From NCBI GenBank assembly GCA_910587295.1, contig CAJULP010000102.1, positions 1 through 60,523 of the forward strand: a stretch of 60,523 bases of DNA, read 5' to 3'. Numbering within the stretch: position 1 is the first letter of the stretch; every line of letters starts with the position of its first letter. Position numbers and translations under genes: made by a program. Under the pieces are notes generated by a model. That model saw only the letters and a list, made by a program, of their open reading frames with translations, was not told the origin of the DNA and ran no database searches. This stretch comes from an uncultured Lachnospiraceae bacterium. Its GTDB lineage: Bacteria; Bacillota; Clostridia; Lachnospirales; Lachnospiraceae. Positions 42,967 to 51,513 of the stretch are shown here, one piece after another.

Positions 42967-43937
42967 GAAGGAAAGCGGAATCCGGGGAAGGGGCAGGACC
43001 TGCAGACGTGACGGCGGGTGGAAGCAGGCTTGGCATCAGCCCCTGCAATCTCTGCCCCCGGGAATGTGGGGTGGATCGGGTGGCAGGGCAAATGGGATAC
43101 TGCTTGACGGATCACAGGGTTTTTGTGGCAAGGGCGGCTCTTCATATGTGGGAGGAGCCTTGCATCTCAGGGGAAAAGGGTTCGGGAACGGTGTTTTTTT
43201 CAGGCTGCAGCCTGCGGTGTGTGTACTGCCAGAATTATGAGATCGCAGCAGGATCCAGGGGAAAAGAGGTATCGGCAGGGCGGCTTTCGGAAATTTTTTT
43301 GGAATTACAGGAAAAAGGGGCTGCCAATATCAACCTTGTCACGCCGGATCATTATCTGACTGTGGTGGCACAGGCGGTGGATTTGGCGAAGCAAAGAGGG
43401 CTGATACTGCCCGTGGTATATAACGGAAGCGGTTATGAAAAGCCGGAGGCCATTGCGTATCTGTCAGGAATTGTAGATGTTTTCCTGACAGATTTTAAAT
43501 ATATGGACGAAGGGCTTGCGGAAAGGTTTTCCAAAGCGCCGGATTATCCGGAGGTGGCAAAAAAAGCCCTTGCCAAGATGGTGGAGATAACGGGAGCGCC
43601 TTCTTTTGATGAGGACGGAATGATGAAAAGAGGCGTGATCGTGCGCCATCTGCTCTTGCCGGGGCATAAGAAAAACGCAAAGGATGTGATCCGCTATGTG
43701 TATGAAACTTACGGAAACCGGGTATTCCTCAGTCTGATGAACCAGTTTACGCCGTTGGAGGAGAGATTAAGGGATGCGGGATGTGGGGAGCTTTGCAGGA
43801 AGGTTACTAAGAGGGAGTATGAAATGGTGGTGGATTATGCCATCAGGCTTGGGGTGGAGAATGCCTATATCCAGCAAGGGGATACGGCCAGGGAGAGTTT
43901 TATACCGGAATTTGATGAGAATAAAAATTTCAGATAA
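42963..43937 (+). CDS. Radical SAM protein, PflA-like
   Basis: The 324-residue protein resembles the family often called putative pyruvate formate-lyase activating enzyme (COG1313-like). An N-terminal Cys cluster (CNLCPRECGVDR and GYC) precedes the radical SAM 4Fe-4S motif CSLRCVYC, followed by VTPDHYLT, VYNGSGYEKPEAI, DFKYMDEGLAERF and VIVRHLLLPGH. No glycyl-radical enzyme gene is nearby, so the substrate is unknown. ATG 42963 has GGAGAAGGAG upstream and overlaps the previous stop. Confidence 0.82.
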   Translation: MRRKAESGEGAGPADVTAGGSRLGISPCNLCPRECGVDRVAGQMGYCLTDHRVFVARAALHMWEEPCISGEKGSGTVFFSGCSLRCVYCQNYEIAAGSRGKEVSAGRLSEIFLELQEKGAANINLVTPDHYLTVVAQAVDLAKQRGLILPVVYNGSGYEKPEAIAYLSGIVDVFLTDFKYMDEGLAERFSKAPDYPEVAKKALAKMVEITGAPSFDEDGMMKRGVIVRHLLLPGHKKNAKDVIRYVYETYGNRVFLSLMNQFTPLEERLRDAGCGELCRKVTKREYEMVVDYAIRLGVENAYIQQGDTARESFIPEFDENKNFR

Positions 43938-43942
43938 AAATA

Positions 43943-43992
43943 TGAGATAAAATCTCAAATATTGTTTACAAAAGTGGAAATCTATGCATAAT
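43943..43992 (+). promoter_or_regulatory. Promoter and inverted repeat before the RloA/RloB-like pair
   Basis: TTTACA (43965-43970) and CATAAT (43987-43992), 16-base spacer, fit a sigma-A promoter. Just upstream TGAGAT (43943-43948) and ATCTCA (43952-43957) form a 3-base-spaced perfect inverted repeat, a possible operator. Confidence 0.5.
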
Positions 43993-44019
43993 TATAGATA
44001 TAAGATGGAGGTAGAAGCT

Positions 44020-45246
44020 ATGTTATGCCAGTTTACCGTGAAAAATTACAAAAGCATTCGTGAAGAGATAACTTTTGATATGCAAGCCGCAGCAATCATG
44101 GAGCATAGGGATAGAATCATTCAAACAGAAGATGGAGAAGACTTTTTGCCGGTATCGGTGATTTATGGTCCGAATGGCGGTGGTAAATCGAATGTTTTAG
44201 AGGCATTGCATACGCTGGATGCAAAGGTTTTAAGGCCGTTATGCGCAACCTGTGATAAAACAGAGTGTGAATACAAGGCAAGGAAGATTCCGGTGGAGCC
44301 GTTTGCCTTTTCAGAAGAAATGCGAAAAGAACCAACAGAGTTTGAAGTGTTTTTTAGAACTGGGATTGCAGAATACTGTTATGTTCTTCATGTGAAACAG
44401 GACCTTGTTGTTTATGAGGTTTTAGATCGGATTAAATTAGATACCGGAAGGCGTTCGCTCCTCTTTGTAAGGAATGGGAATGAAGTTGAATTAAAAGGAG
44501 TGTTTGGTAAGATTAAAATCAGCGAAGAAATTTCGGGAAATCTGCCTTTATTATCTTATTTAGGAATCACTTATAAAAAGAATGAGGTGATTTCTGATGT
44601 AATTGGATGGTTTGAAGATTCCATCGACTTTTTAAATTATGGGAATCCAAGGCAGGAATTGCGGACAGCGATAGCCAAGACAGATGAAGTAAAAAAACTT
44701 ATGCTGGATATGATTCATGAGATGGATTTGGATATAGAGGATTTTCGGATTGAAGAAAAAGAAGAAAATCATATAGAAGTTTATACAAAGCACACTGTTA
44801 ATGGATATAGCACAGAATTAGCTTTGTCAGAAGAATCCAGTGGAACAAAAAAACTGTTTGGATTGCTGCCTTTTATTGCAAGAAGTCTTGTTACCGGAAC
44901 GACCTTAGTGATCGATGAACTGGATGCAAAAGTTCATCCGGTATTATTGCGTTATGTGATTATGTTGTTCAATAATATGGAAATTAACAGGAATGGCGCA
45001 CAGCTTATTTTTACTTCGCATGACTTGTCTACTATGAACAATGATATATTCCGCCGTGATGAAATCTGGTTTGTGGCAAAAGGAAAGGAGCAGAACTCTA
45101 AGCTCTATTCGCTGGTTGAATTTAAGAATACAAAGGGAGAATCTGTCCGTATGGATGCAAAATATGATAAACAATACTTAGAGGGCAAATATGGCGCAGA
45201 TCCATATCTGAAAACAATTATAGATTGGAGAGATGTCAATGCCTAA
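44020..45246 (+). CDS. AAA ATPase, RloA/AbiLi-like, putative phage defence
   Basis: The 408-residue ATPase belongs to the ABC/SMC-like single-protein group (COG1106-type). The opening MLCQFTVKNYKSIREEITFDM (core FTVKNYKSI) is typical, followed by Walker A GPNGGGKSN, the ALSEESSGTKKLFGLLPF signature region (core EESSGTKKL) and Walker B TLVIDELDAKVHP. With the RloB-like gene it forms a two-gene module as in AbiL-like abortive-infection systems. ATG 44020 follows GGAGG at 44007-44011; an earlier in-frame ATG at 43984 lies inside the promoter region. It overlaps the next gene. Confidence 0.85.
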   Translation: MLCQFTVKNYKSIREEITFDMQAAAIMEHRDRIIQTEDGEDFLPVSVIYGPNGGGKSNVLEALHTLDAKVLRPLCATCDKTECEYKARKIPVEPFAFSEEMRKEPTEFEVFFRTGIAEYCYVLHVKQDLVVYEVLDRIKLDTGRRSLLFVRNGNEVELKGVFGKIKISEEISGNLPLLSYLGITYKKNEVISDVIGWFEDSIDFLNYGNPRQELRTAIAKTDEVKKLMLDMIHEMDLDIEDFRIEEKEENHIEVYTKHTVNGYSTELALSEESSGTKKLFGLLPFIARSLVTGTTLVIDELDAKVHPVLLRYVIMLFNNMEINRNGAQLIFTSHDLSTMNNDIFRRDEIWFVAKGKEQNSKLYSLVEFKNTKGESVRMDAKYDKQYLEGKYGADPYLKTIIDWRDVNA

Positions 45247-45928
45247 AAAAGCTGGAACGACAATGTGGAGAAAGCAGAGGCGTAAAGAATATCTGGAGAA
45301 GAAGGAATACCGTTATTATATCTTCTGTGAGGGTGAGCAGACGGAACCGCTTTATTTTGAGGGATTTAAACAATTGATAGAGGATAATCCAATTTATAAA
45401 GATATGGTCTTAATTGAAATTGAGCCATGTGCTGCAGAGACAATGCGGGTAATTGGCAAGGCAGAGCAATATGTTCGTAAAAATAGGATTGACAAAGGGC
45501 AGATTTGGTGCGTGTATGATAAGGACAGTTTTCCGGCAAAAGATTTTAACGGAGTAGCAGAACGGGTAGACAAGCTGAATCTGGAAAATCCGAGGCTGCA
45601 GTATCATGCGGCGTGGAGCAATGAATGTATCGAATTTTGGTTTATTTTGCATTTTGCATACTATACTTCAAATAATCATAGGTTGGAGTATGCTAAATTC
45701 CTAAATGATAAGTTTAGGGAACTGGGGGTTGGAAAGTATCGGAAGAATATGAAGGATATATTTAATATTTTGATGGAGAAGGGAAATCTTAAATTGGCGG
45801 TACGGTATGCAAAGCGGATCATGGAAGAAAATAAGGGAAAAACGCCAGCGGATATTGCTCCGGGAACGAAGGTATATGCGCTGGTGGAGGAGTTGATGAA
45901 ATATTTACCAGAGGAGATGCGTACATAG
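45239..45928 (+). CDS. RloB/AbiLii-like TOPRIM-type protein
   Basis: The 229-residue protein matches the RloB family: RYYIFCEGEQTEPLYFEGF holds the conserved Glu, IWCVYDKDSF the acidic pair, and WSNECIEFWFILHF the downstream signature. RloB-like proteins are predicted nucleases acting with an AAA ATPase. ATG 45239 has GGAGAG at 45227-45232 and is preferred to ATG 45233, which is too close to it. The gene overlaps the ATPase gene by 8 bases. Confidence 0.85.
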   Translation: MPKKAGTTMWRKQRRKEYLEKKEYRYYIFCEGEQTEPLYFEGFKQLIEDNPIYKDMVLIEIEPCAAETMRVIGKAEQYVRKNRIDKGQIWCVYDKDSFPAKDFNGVAERVDKLNLENPRLQYHAAWSNECIEFWFILHFAYYTSNNHRLEYAKFLNDKFRELGVGKYRKNMKDIFNILMEKGNLKLAVRYAKRIMEENKGKTPADIAPGTKVYALVEELMKYLPEEMRT

Positions 45929-45977
45929 TTATTTAAAACAGTATGGTTTAAAAAAAGTAAAATTACAGGTATAAACT

Positions 45978-46051
45978 ACCTCCATTTACAGATACTAGTA
46001 GCACGACTTTTTTAAAAGTGTGACGAAAATACAAGTAGCGTAAATGGAGGT
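45978..46051. promoter_or_regulatory. Inverted repeat spanning the spoVT promoter and ribosome site
   Basis: ACCTCCATTTAC (45978-45989) and GTAAATGGAGGT (46040-46051) are perfect complements 50 bases apart; the right arm contains the GGAGG ribosome site. GGTATA (45968-45973) and GATACTA (45991-45997), 17 bases apart, resemble a forespore-type (sigma-F/G-like) promoter, which would place the left arm in the promoter spacer. A smaller inverted repeat (ACTTTT/AAAAGT) lies between the arms. Confidence 0.55.
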
Positions 46052-46061
46052 TTCTGTTATT

Positions 46062-46607
46062 ATGAAAGCAACAGGTATTGTCAGAAGAATAGATGATCTG
46101 GGGAGAATTGTCATTCCGAAAGAAATCAGGAGGACTTTGAGGATCCGCGAAAGCGATCCGTTGGAAATATTTACCGACAGGGAAGGGGAGATCATCCTGA
46201 AAAAATATTCGCCGATTGGGGAAATGGCTACTTTTGCAAAGCAGTATGCGGAAAGCCTGGCACAGGCGTCAGGAAAGATCGCGTTGATTGCCGACAGGGA
46301 TCAGTTCATTGCTGTTTCCGGCGGTTATAAAGGGATTTTAGGGAAGTCTATCAGCAAGGAGCTGGAAGAAAGCCTTGGAAAGCGGGAAATGATCATTGCG
46401 TCAAAGGGGGATAATAATTTTATCCCGATCACCCAGGATATGTCCGATGAGTTTGAGCAGGAGGCGATTTACCCTATTATATGCGAAGGTGACATGATAG
46501 GCGGTGTTGTCCTTATTGACAACGACGGCAAGGGGAAAATGGGAGAAGTGGAGCAGAAGCTGGTACAGTCTGCGGCAGGATTTTTGGGAAGACAGATGGA
46601 GCAGTGA
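46062..46607 (+). CDS. spoVT: Stage V sporulation protein T homologue (AbrB-type regulator)
   Basis: SpoVT controls forespore genes under sigma-G and influences spore properties and germination. The 181-residue product has an N-terminal AbrB swapped-hairpin domain (MKATGIVRRIDDLGRIVIPKE; core IVRRIDDLGRIVIPKEIRR) and a C-terminal GAF-like domain (KIALIADRDQFIAVSGG, YPIICEGDMIGGVVLID). ATG 46062 is chosen because the ATG at 46044 overlaps the GGAGG site. Its presence suggests a spore-forming host. Confidence 0.92.
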   Translation: MKATGIVRRIDDLGRIVIPKEIRRTLRIRESDPLEIFTDREGEIILKKYSPIGEMATFAKQYAESLAQASGKIALIADRDQFIAVSGGYKGILGKSISKELEESLGKREMIIASKGDNNFIPITQDMSDEFEQEAIYPIICEGDMIGGVVLIDNDGKGKMGEVEQKLVQSAAGFLGRQMEQ

Positions 46608-46624
46608 AATGGCTTGGCGGTAAG

Positions 46625-46655
46625 AAAGCCGGTACTTTGCGGGTATCGGCTTTTT
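46625..46655 (+). terminator. Terminator between spoVT and the convergent C39-like gene
   Basis: AAGCCGGTA and TATCGGCTT pair with one mismatch around a 9-base loop, followed by TTTTT (46651-46655). Confidence 0.85.
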
Positions 46656-46662
46656 CGATATT

Positions 46663-47271
46663 TCAGCGTAAAGTTGTATTGTACATGATGAATGCCTCTC
46701 GGCAGGCATATTCTCCCATCTCGTAATAATCTTTCGTGGTGCGGTTCATGCGTTCCATACTGACGGAGCGGTTTGCTTTCTTAGGACAGTCAAGGAGAAA
46801 CGCGATCTCATCCGTATCATATTCTTCATCCAGTTCAGGGTCGTCAAGCTCTTCATAAAAAGGATCAAACAACAGCACGCGGCCGTCTTCCATGCCGGTC
46901 AAAAGAACGTAATGGGGCACTTCAAGGAAAACATGCACTACCACTGCGCCGCCTTTTTTCAGGGCAAGGCCAATCCGGCTTTCCGGTGAGATGACCACTT
47001 CCTCTCCGGTAAAGAACTCGCAGGCAATAGGAAACTTCTTGACGCGGCCAAAATGGTTCATCCAGCTTGCCATATAATTCATGGCAGCGGCAGAAGTGCC
47101 GTGCTTGCAAAGCTCTCCGGCTTCATTGTAGGAGTCCATGCAGTAGAGCATAATAAATTTGACCAGATCGGGAACGATTTCTTCCCGTTCAAATAAATAG
47201 CGGATGCCGTTTAACAGGCTGACAGGGCCGCAGTCATATTCGGATGTTTGATAGTTTAATAGATTCTTCAT
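46663..47271 (-). CDS. C39-like peptidase family protein
   Basis: The 202-residue protein has the papain-like C39 layout: Cys in SEYDCGPVSLLNGIRYLF, His in VPHYVLLTGMEDG and a following Asp in LLFDPFYEE. There is no signal peptide or ABC transporter, so it is a stand-alone, probably cytoplasmic cysteine peptidase-like protein, not a bacteriocin exporter. Substrate unknown. It is transcribed convergently with spoVT. The 296 bases between its start and patB contain no gene I can support. Confidence 0.75.
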   Translation of the reverse strand: MKNLLNYQTSEYDCGPVSLLNGIRYLFEREEIVPDLVKFIMLYCMDSYNEAGELCKHGTSAAAMNYMASWMNHFGRVKKFPIACEFFTGEEVVISPESRIGLALKKGGAVVVHVFLEVPHYVLLTGMEDGRVLLFDPFYEELDDPELDEEYDTDEIAFLLDCPKKANRSVSMERMNRTTKDYYEMGEYACREAFIMYNTTLR

Positions 47272-47567
47272 GGTATTTTATATAGTTCCTTTGTATGTCA
47301 ATGTTGTTGTACTAACTTATGCCGTGTGGGCACAGATGATGCAAAGTGATTGTAATATACTGCTGTTTTGGGTATTTGTCAATATGGTAAATACAGGGCC
47401 GGTTTGCTGTGTAGCTGCCGGTGACGGAAGGACTTACGTTTGGGATCAGCATTTATTTTATCCGCAAGGATTTATCCTGTGGCCTAAAAAAAGATTTTAA
47501 TGTATAATCTATAATGGAAGTTCTGGCGAAGGCTTCTTAAAAGCAAGGATAAAGGACGGAGGATGAC

Positions 47568-48755
47568 ATGGCGGAAAGAAATCTTAACTTTGACACCATA
47601 ATTGACAGAAGGAGAACCAATTCCCTGAAATATGATTTTGCGGAAAAAAATGGGATGCCTGAAGATATCTTGCCCTTATGGGTGGCGGACATGGATTTCC
47701 GGATATCTTCATATATTCAGGATGCTCTTATTAAGCAGGCGGAACATGGGATTTATGGATACAGTGAGTCCGGCGGATCTTATTTTGAAGCGGTCAGTGC
47801 ATGGATGAAAGACCATCATGGCTGGGATGTGAAAGAGGAGTGGCTGGTGAAGACTCCGGGGATTGTATATGCCCTTGCCACGGCGGTGCGCGCCTTTACG
47901 AAAGAAGGGGATGGAGTCTTGATCCAACAGCCGGTCTATTATCCTTTTAGCAAGGTGATCTTGGATAACGGGAGGAAAATTGTAAACAGCGGGCTGATTC
48001 AGGATAAGGACGGAAGATATCAGATCGACTATGATGATTTTGAGAAAAAGATAATCAAGGAGCAGGTTAAGCTCTTTATCCTATGTAATCCACACAATCC
48101 GGTAGGGCGGGTATGGAGCCGGGAAGAGTTGGAGACCATTGGGGATATCTGTAAAAAGCATCAGGTGATCGTGGTCAGCGATGAAATCCATTTTGATTTT
48201 GTGTGGGAAGGGGAGCATCATGTGTTTGCCTCCCTTAAGGAAGAGTACCGGGATATGGCGGTGGTCTGTACGGCTCCAAGCAAAACCTTTAATATTGCCG
48301 GCCTGCAGGCGTCTAATATTTTCATTCCGGCTGGGGAACTTAGGAAACGGTTTCTGGATGCAATGCGGCCTACCGGGATCAGTGAGATCAACGGCGCCGG
48401 ACTTGTGGCATGTGAGGCGGCTTATCGGCACGGGGAAGAGTGGTATCAGGGAGTTTGTGAATACATAAAGGGTAACATGCAGTTTGTAAAGGAATATCTG
48501 CACAAATATATTCCGAAGATCAGTATGTGTATGCCGGAAGGAACTTATCTGGTGTGGCTGGATTTTCGGCAGCTTGCCCTTTCGGAGGAAGAATTAGAAG
48601 ATCTGGTGATCAAAAAAGCAGGCCTTTGGCTGGATAAGGGAACTATATTCGGGAAAGCAGGGCTGGGATTCCAGAGGGTCAATGTGGCATGCCCGAGGAA
48701 GGTACTGGAGACTGCGCTATGCAGACTGAAAGCTGCGATCGATCAGGAAAACTGA
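47568..48755 (+). CDS. patB: PatB/MalY-type cystathionine beta-lyase / aminotransferase
   Basis: This PLP enzyme cleaves C-S bonds of cystathionine or cysteine conjugates. The 395-residue product has LPLWVADMDFRIS, NPHNPVGRVW, SDEIHFDF and Schiff-base Lys239 in APSKTFNIAGLQ. It lies 26 bases upstream of cysK, so the pair links C-S lyase and cysteine synthase in sulfur amino acid metabolism. Two TATAAT-like hexamers at 47503 and 47510 lie upstream, without a good -35. Confidence 0.92.
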   Translation: MAERNLNFDTIIDRRRTNSLKYDFAEKNGMPEDILPLWVADMDFRISSYIQDALIKQAEHGIYGYSESGGSYFEAVSAWMKDHHGWDVKEEWLVKTPGIVYALATAVRAFTKEGDGVLIQQPVYYPFSKVILDNGRKIVNSGLIQDKDGRYQIDYDDFEKKIIKEQVKLFILCNPHNPVGRVWSREELETIGDICKKHQVIVVSDEIHFDFVWEGEHHVFASLKEEYRDMAVVCTAPSKTFNIAGLQASNIFIPAGELRKRFLDAMRPTGISEINGAGLVACEAAYRHGEEWYQGVCEYIKGNMQFVKEYLHKYIPKISMCMPEGTYLVWLDFRQLALSEEELEDLVIKKAGLWLDKGTIFGKAGLGFQRVNVACPRKVLETALCRLKAAIDQEN

Positions 48756-48781
48756 CAGGAAATGGAATATAAGGGGGTATT

Positions 48782-49726
48782 ATGAGCAGAATAAAAGAAA
48801 GTGCATTGGAGCTGATAGGAAACACTCCTATGTTAAAATTAAACCGCTATAGTGAAAAAGCCGGCGTTACAGATGCGGTGATCCTGGCAAAGCTGGAATA
48901 TTTAAACCCGGCAGGATCGGTAAAAGACAGGGTTGCCCTTGCCATGGTGGAGGAAGCGGAAGAAAAAGGGATTTTAAAGCCCGGCGCAACGATCATAGAG
49001 CCTACGTCGGGGAATACCGGGATTGGCCTTGCGCTTATAGCGGCAGCTAAGGGGTATCAGGCAATTTTAACGTTGCCGGATACTATGAGCGTGGAGAGGA
49101 GAAACCTTCTCAGCGCATATGGAGCTAAGCTGGTGCTTACCGAAGGGAAAAAGGGAATGAAGGGGGCGATTGATAAGGCCAAAGAGCTGAAAGAGTCTAT
49201 TTCAGGGGCAGTGATCCTGGGGCAGTTTGACAACCCTGCAAATCCTGCAGCCCACAAAAACGGCACAGGACCGGAGATTTGGGAACAGACGGAAGGGAAA
49301 ATAGATATTTTTGTTGCCGGGGTGGGAACCGGAGGAACCATTACCGGCGTGGGAGAGTACTTGAAATCTAAAAATCCCCAGGTGAAGGTGGTTTGTGTGG
49401 AGCCGGCTTTAAGCCCGTTACTTTCCGGCGGAACGGCAGGGCCGCATGGAATACAGGGAATTGGGGCAAACTTTGTACCGGATATCTTAAATACGGAAAT
49501 TTACGATGAGGTCATCACGGTTAAAGAGGAAGAAGCTTTTGCGGAAGGGAAGGCTTTTGCGGTGTCAGAGGGTATTTTAGTGGGGATTTCTTCCGGCGCC
49601 GCTTTAAAAGCTGCAGCGATTTTAGCAAAGCGTCCGGAAAATTCAGGGAAGGTCATTGTAGCCCTTTTACCTGATTCCGGAGACAGATATTTATCCACAC
49701 CGATGTTTGCGGCTAAGGAGACATGA
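48782..49726 (+). CDS. cysK: Cysteine synthase A (O-acetylserine sulfhydrylase)
   Basis: CysK makes cysteine from O-acetylserine and sulfide. The 314-residue size is normal. Conserved features are ELIGNTPMLKLNR, the PLP lysine Lys48 in NPAGSVKDR, the substrate loop EPTSGNTGIG, the phosphate-binding GVGTGGTITGVG, and PDSGDRYLST near the end. It is probably cotranscribed with patB. Confidence 0.97.
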   Translation: MSRIKESALELIGNTPMLKLNRYSEKAGVTDAVILAKLEYLNPAGSVKDRVALAMVEEAEEKGILKPGATIIEPTSGNTGIGLALIAAAKGYQAILTLPDTMSVERRNLLSAYGAKLVLTEGKKGMKGAIDKAKELKESISGAVILGQFDNPANPAAHKNGTGPEIWEQTEGKIDIFVAGVGTGGTITGVGEYLKSKNPQVKVVCVEPALSPLLSGGTAGPHGIQGIGANFVPDILNTEIYDEVITVKEEEAFAEGKAFAVSEGILVGISSGAALKAAAILAKRPENSGKVIVALLPDSGDRYLSTPMFAAKET

Positions 49727-49767
49727 GGAGAAAGCAGGATTCTTTTTCAGAATTTGGCCGGTAAATA

Positions 49768-49796
49768 TTGACATTTCAAGGTGGTAACAGTACAAT
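49768..49796 (+). promoter_or_regulatory. Sigma-A promoter of the oligopeptide ABC operon
   Basis: TTGACA (49768-49773), 17-base spacer, TACAAT (49791-49796), 41 bases before ATG 49837. Confidence 0.85.
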
Positions 49797-49836
49797 GAAC
49801 TGACTATCGTTTTTAGGTGTCAGAACGGAGGAAAAT

Positions 49837-51426
49837 ATGAAAAAATTTATAAATCGTATTCTCGGCTTTTCCTTGGCTTTCCTGGTTGCGGTTACGGCAG
49901 CGGGATGCGGCGGGGCTCAGAATGAGAGTGTGGTAAATGTCGGCGTTACCGATTCTCTTGGAGGTGTAAACCCTTTTGTCATTGACCAGACGGAGATCAA
50001 CAAATACGCAGTAGGTTTAATGTTCCTGCCGCTGGTAGAGCTTGACAAGGATCTGAATTTTCAGGGGATGCTGGCAGACTCTGTTACAACGGAGGATAAC
50101 ATTAATTTCGTGGTGCATATTGACGATAAGGCCACATGGTCCGACGGTACGCCGGTCACGGCAGCGGATGTGGAATATACGGTACGCAGGCTTGCCAGCC
50201 CTGTGGTCAGCAATACCACGTTGATGCTTTATGCGTTTGAAGGCGTGGGAGATGACGGATTTGTGGAGCAAAATGCGGAAAGTATTTCGGGAATCCAGGT
50301 CATTGATGATAAGACCATCCAGTTTACCGCAAAATATCCCATGGCGCTTACCACTTTTGAGAATACCTATGCCAGATATCTTCATACTATGCCCAAACAT
50401 ATTATTGAGAAGTTCAGTGAAGAAGAGCTGCTTACCGCAGAATGGTTCAATAAGCCGGATGTGGTCAGCGGGCCCTATATCCTGACAGGTTTTGATAATG
50501 ACCACTATATCAGCTATACGGCAAACAAGGATTATTGGAAGGGAGCACCGAAGATTGAAAAGCTGAATATCAGGATTGTGGATTCCAGCCAGGTGCTTTC
50601 CGGACTGCAGTCGGGTGAAATTGACATTACCCACCATACCATGACCGCTATCCCTCAGGAAGATTATGAAAGCATAGAAGCCCTTGCTGACGTGAAAACG
50701 GTTTACGGCTCGCCGATCACGAATCAGTCCGCTTTCATCCAGACGGCTAACCTGCCGGATGTGAGAGTACGTCAGGCGCTTTTATATGCCATTGACAGGC
50801 AGAAGCTGGTGGATGAGCTGTTAAAAGGCCACGGGGAAGTGGTAGACGGTTTCTTATCGTCAGCCAGTCCGTTTTTTGACAGCAGCCTTGAAGCGGTTCC
50901 GTATGATCCGGAAAAGGCAAAAGCACTCCTTGCCGAAGCCGGATGGGATGGTTCCCAGACACTGCGGTTTTACGTTAACTCCGGGGACAGTACCTTTGTA
51001 AACGGCGCTCAGGTGCTGGTGGCACAGTGGGCTGAGGCCGGGATTAAAGTGGAGGTCCAGACGGTGGATCTTGCCACGCTGATGACCGTTGCGGGTTCCA
51101 CGGATTATGATATCATGGCGGTACAGTATACTTATGCGCCGGTGGACCCTTACCCGGATGCAGGCTGGCTGCTTGGCGGTGAGGGAAGCTGGACAGGATA
51201 TGCGGATCAGGGGATCAATGAAGCCCTTGCGAAAACCCAGCAGACCAGTGATATCGAAGAGATCAGGGATTTGTACTCTGTGATAGACCGGAAAGTACAG
51301 GAGGATGTGCCGATGTTTTCCGTTTATATCATCAGCGCCCAGGGAGCGGTAAATAACCGGCTTTCCGGTGCGGAGCCAAGCGCCTATGGCTTCTTTAACA
51401 ATGTACAGAATTGGGAATTGAAATAA
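49837..51426 (+). CDS. Peptide ABC transporter substrate-binding lipoprotein (OppA/DppA, SBP_bac_5)
   Basis: The 529-residue lipoprotein has a signal ending at lipobox AAGC and then an SBP family 5 domain (GVTDSLGGVNPFVIDQTEI, core GVNPFVIDQTE; ATWSDGTPVTAADVEYTVRR, core WSDGTPVTAADV; VRQALLYAIDRQKLVDELL). It captures oligopeptides or similar solutes for the OppBCDF-type system downstream. The substrate range cannot be read. It is separated from the ATPase genes by a hairpin. Confidence 0.93.
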   Translation: MKKFINRILGFSLAFLVAVTAAGCGGAQNESVVNVGVTDSLGGVNPFVIDQTEINKYAVGLMFLPLVELDKDLNFQGMLADSVTTEDNINFVVHIDDKATWSDGTPVTAADVEYTVRRLASPVVSNTTLMLYAFEGVGDDGFVEQNAESISGIQVIDDKTIQFTAKYPMALTTFENTYARYLHTMPKHIIEKFSEEELLTAEWFNKPDVVSGPYILTGFDNDHYISYTANKDYWKGAPKIEKLNIRIVDSSQVLSGLQSGEIDITHHTMTAIPQEDYESIEALADVKTVYGSPITNQSAFIQTANLPDVRVRQALLYAIDRQKLVDELLKGHGEVVDGFLSSASPFFDSSLEAVPYDPEKAKALLAEAGWDGSQTLRFYVNSGDSTFVNGAQVLVAQWAEAGIKVEVQTVDLATLMTVAGSTDYDIMAVQYTYAPVDPYPDAGWLLGGEGSWTGYADQGINEALAKTQQTSDIEEIRDLYSVIDRKVQEDVPMFSVYIISAQGAVNNRLSGAEPSAYGFFNNVQNWELK

Positions 51427-51458
51427 GCAGGCAGAAAATTGAGTTAAGGTCAGGACAG

Positions 51459-51493
51459 ATACCGCAGGCGGCTTAAGGGCCGTACTGTGGTAT
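51459..51493 (+). promoter_or_regulatory. Hairpin between the binding protein and OppD-type ATPase
   Basis: ATACCGCAG (51459-51467) pairs with CTGTGGTAT (51485-51493), with an inner GCGGC/GCCGT stem. No T-run follows. It probably adjusts the ratio of binding protein to transporter. Confidence 0.65.
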
Positions 51494-51513
51494 TTGTGCA
51501 GAAAGGATAGGCA

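Noticed and set aside
47270..47500. 76-residue plus-strand frame between the C39-like gene and patB
   Set aside because: Its start overlaps the opposite gene's start, there is no ribosome site, and the composition is not protein-like.
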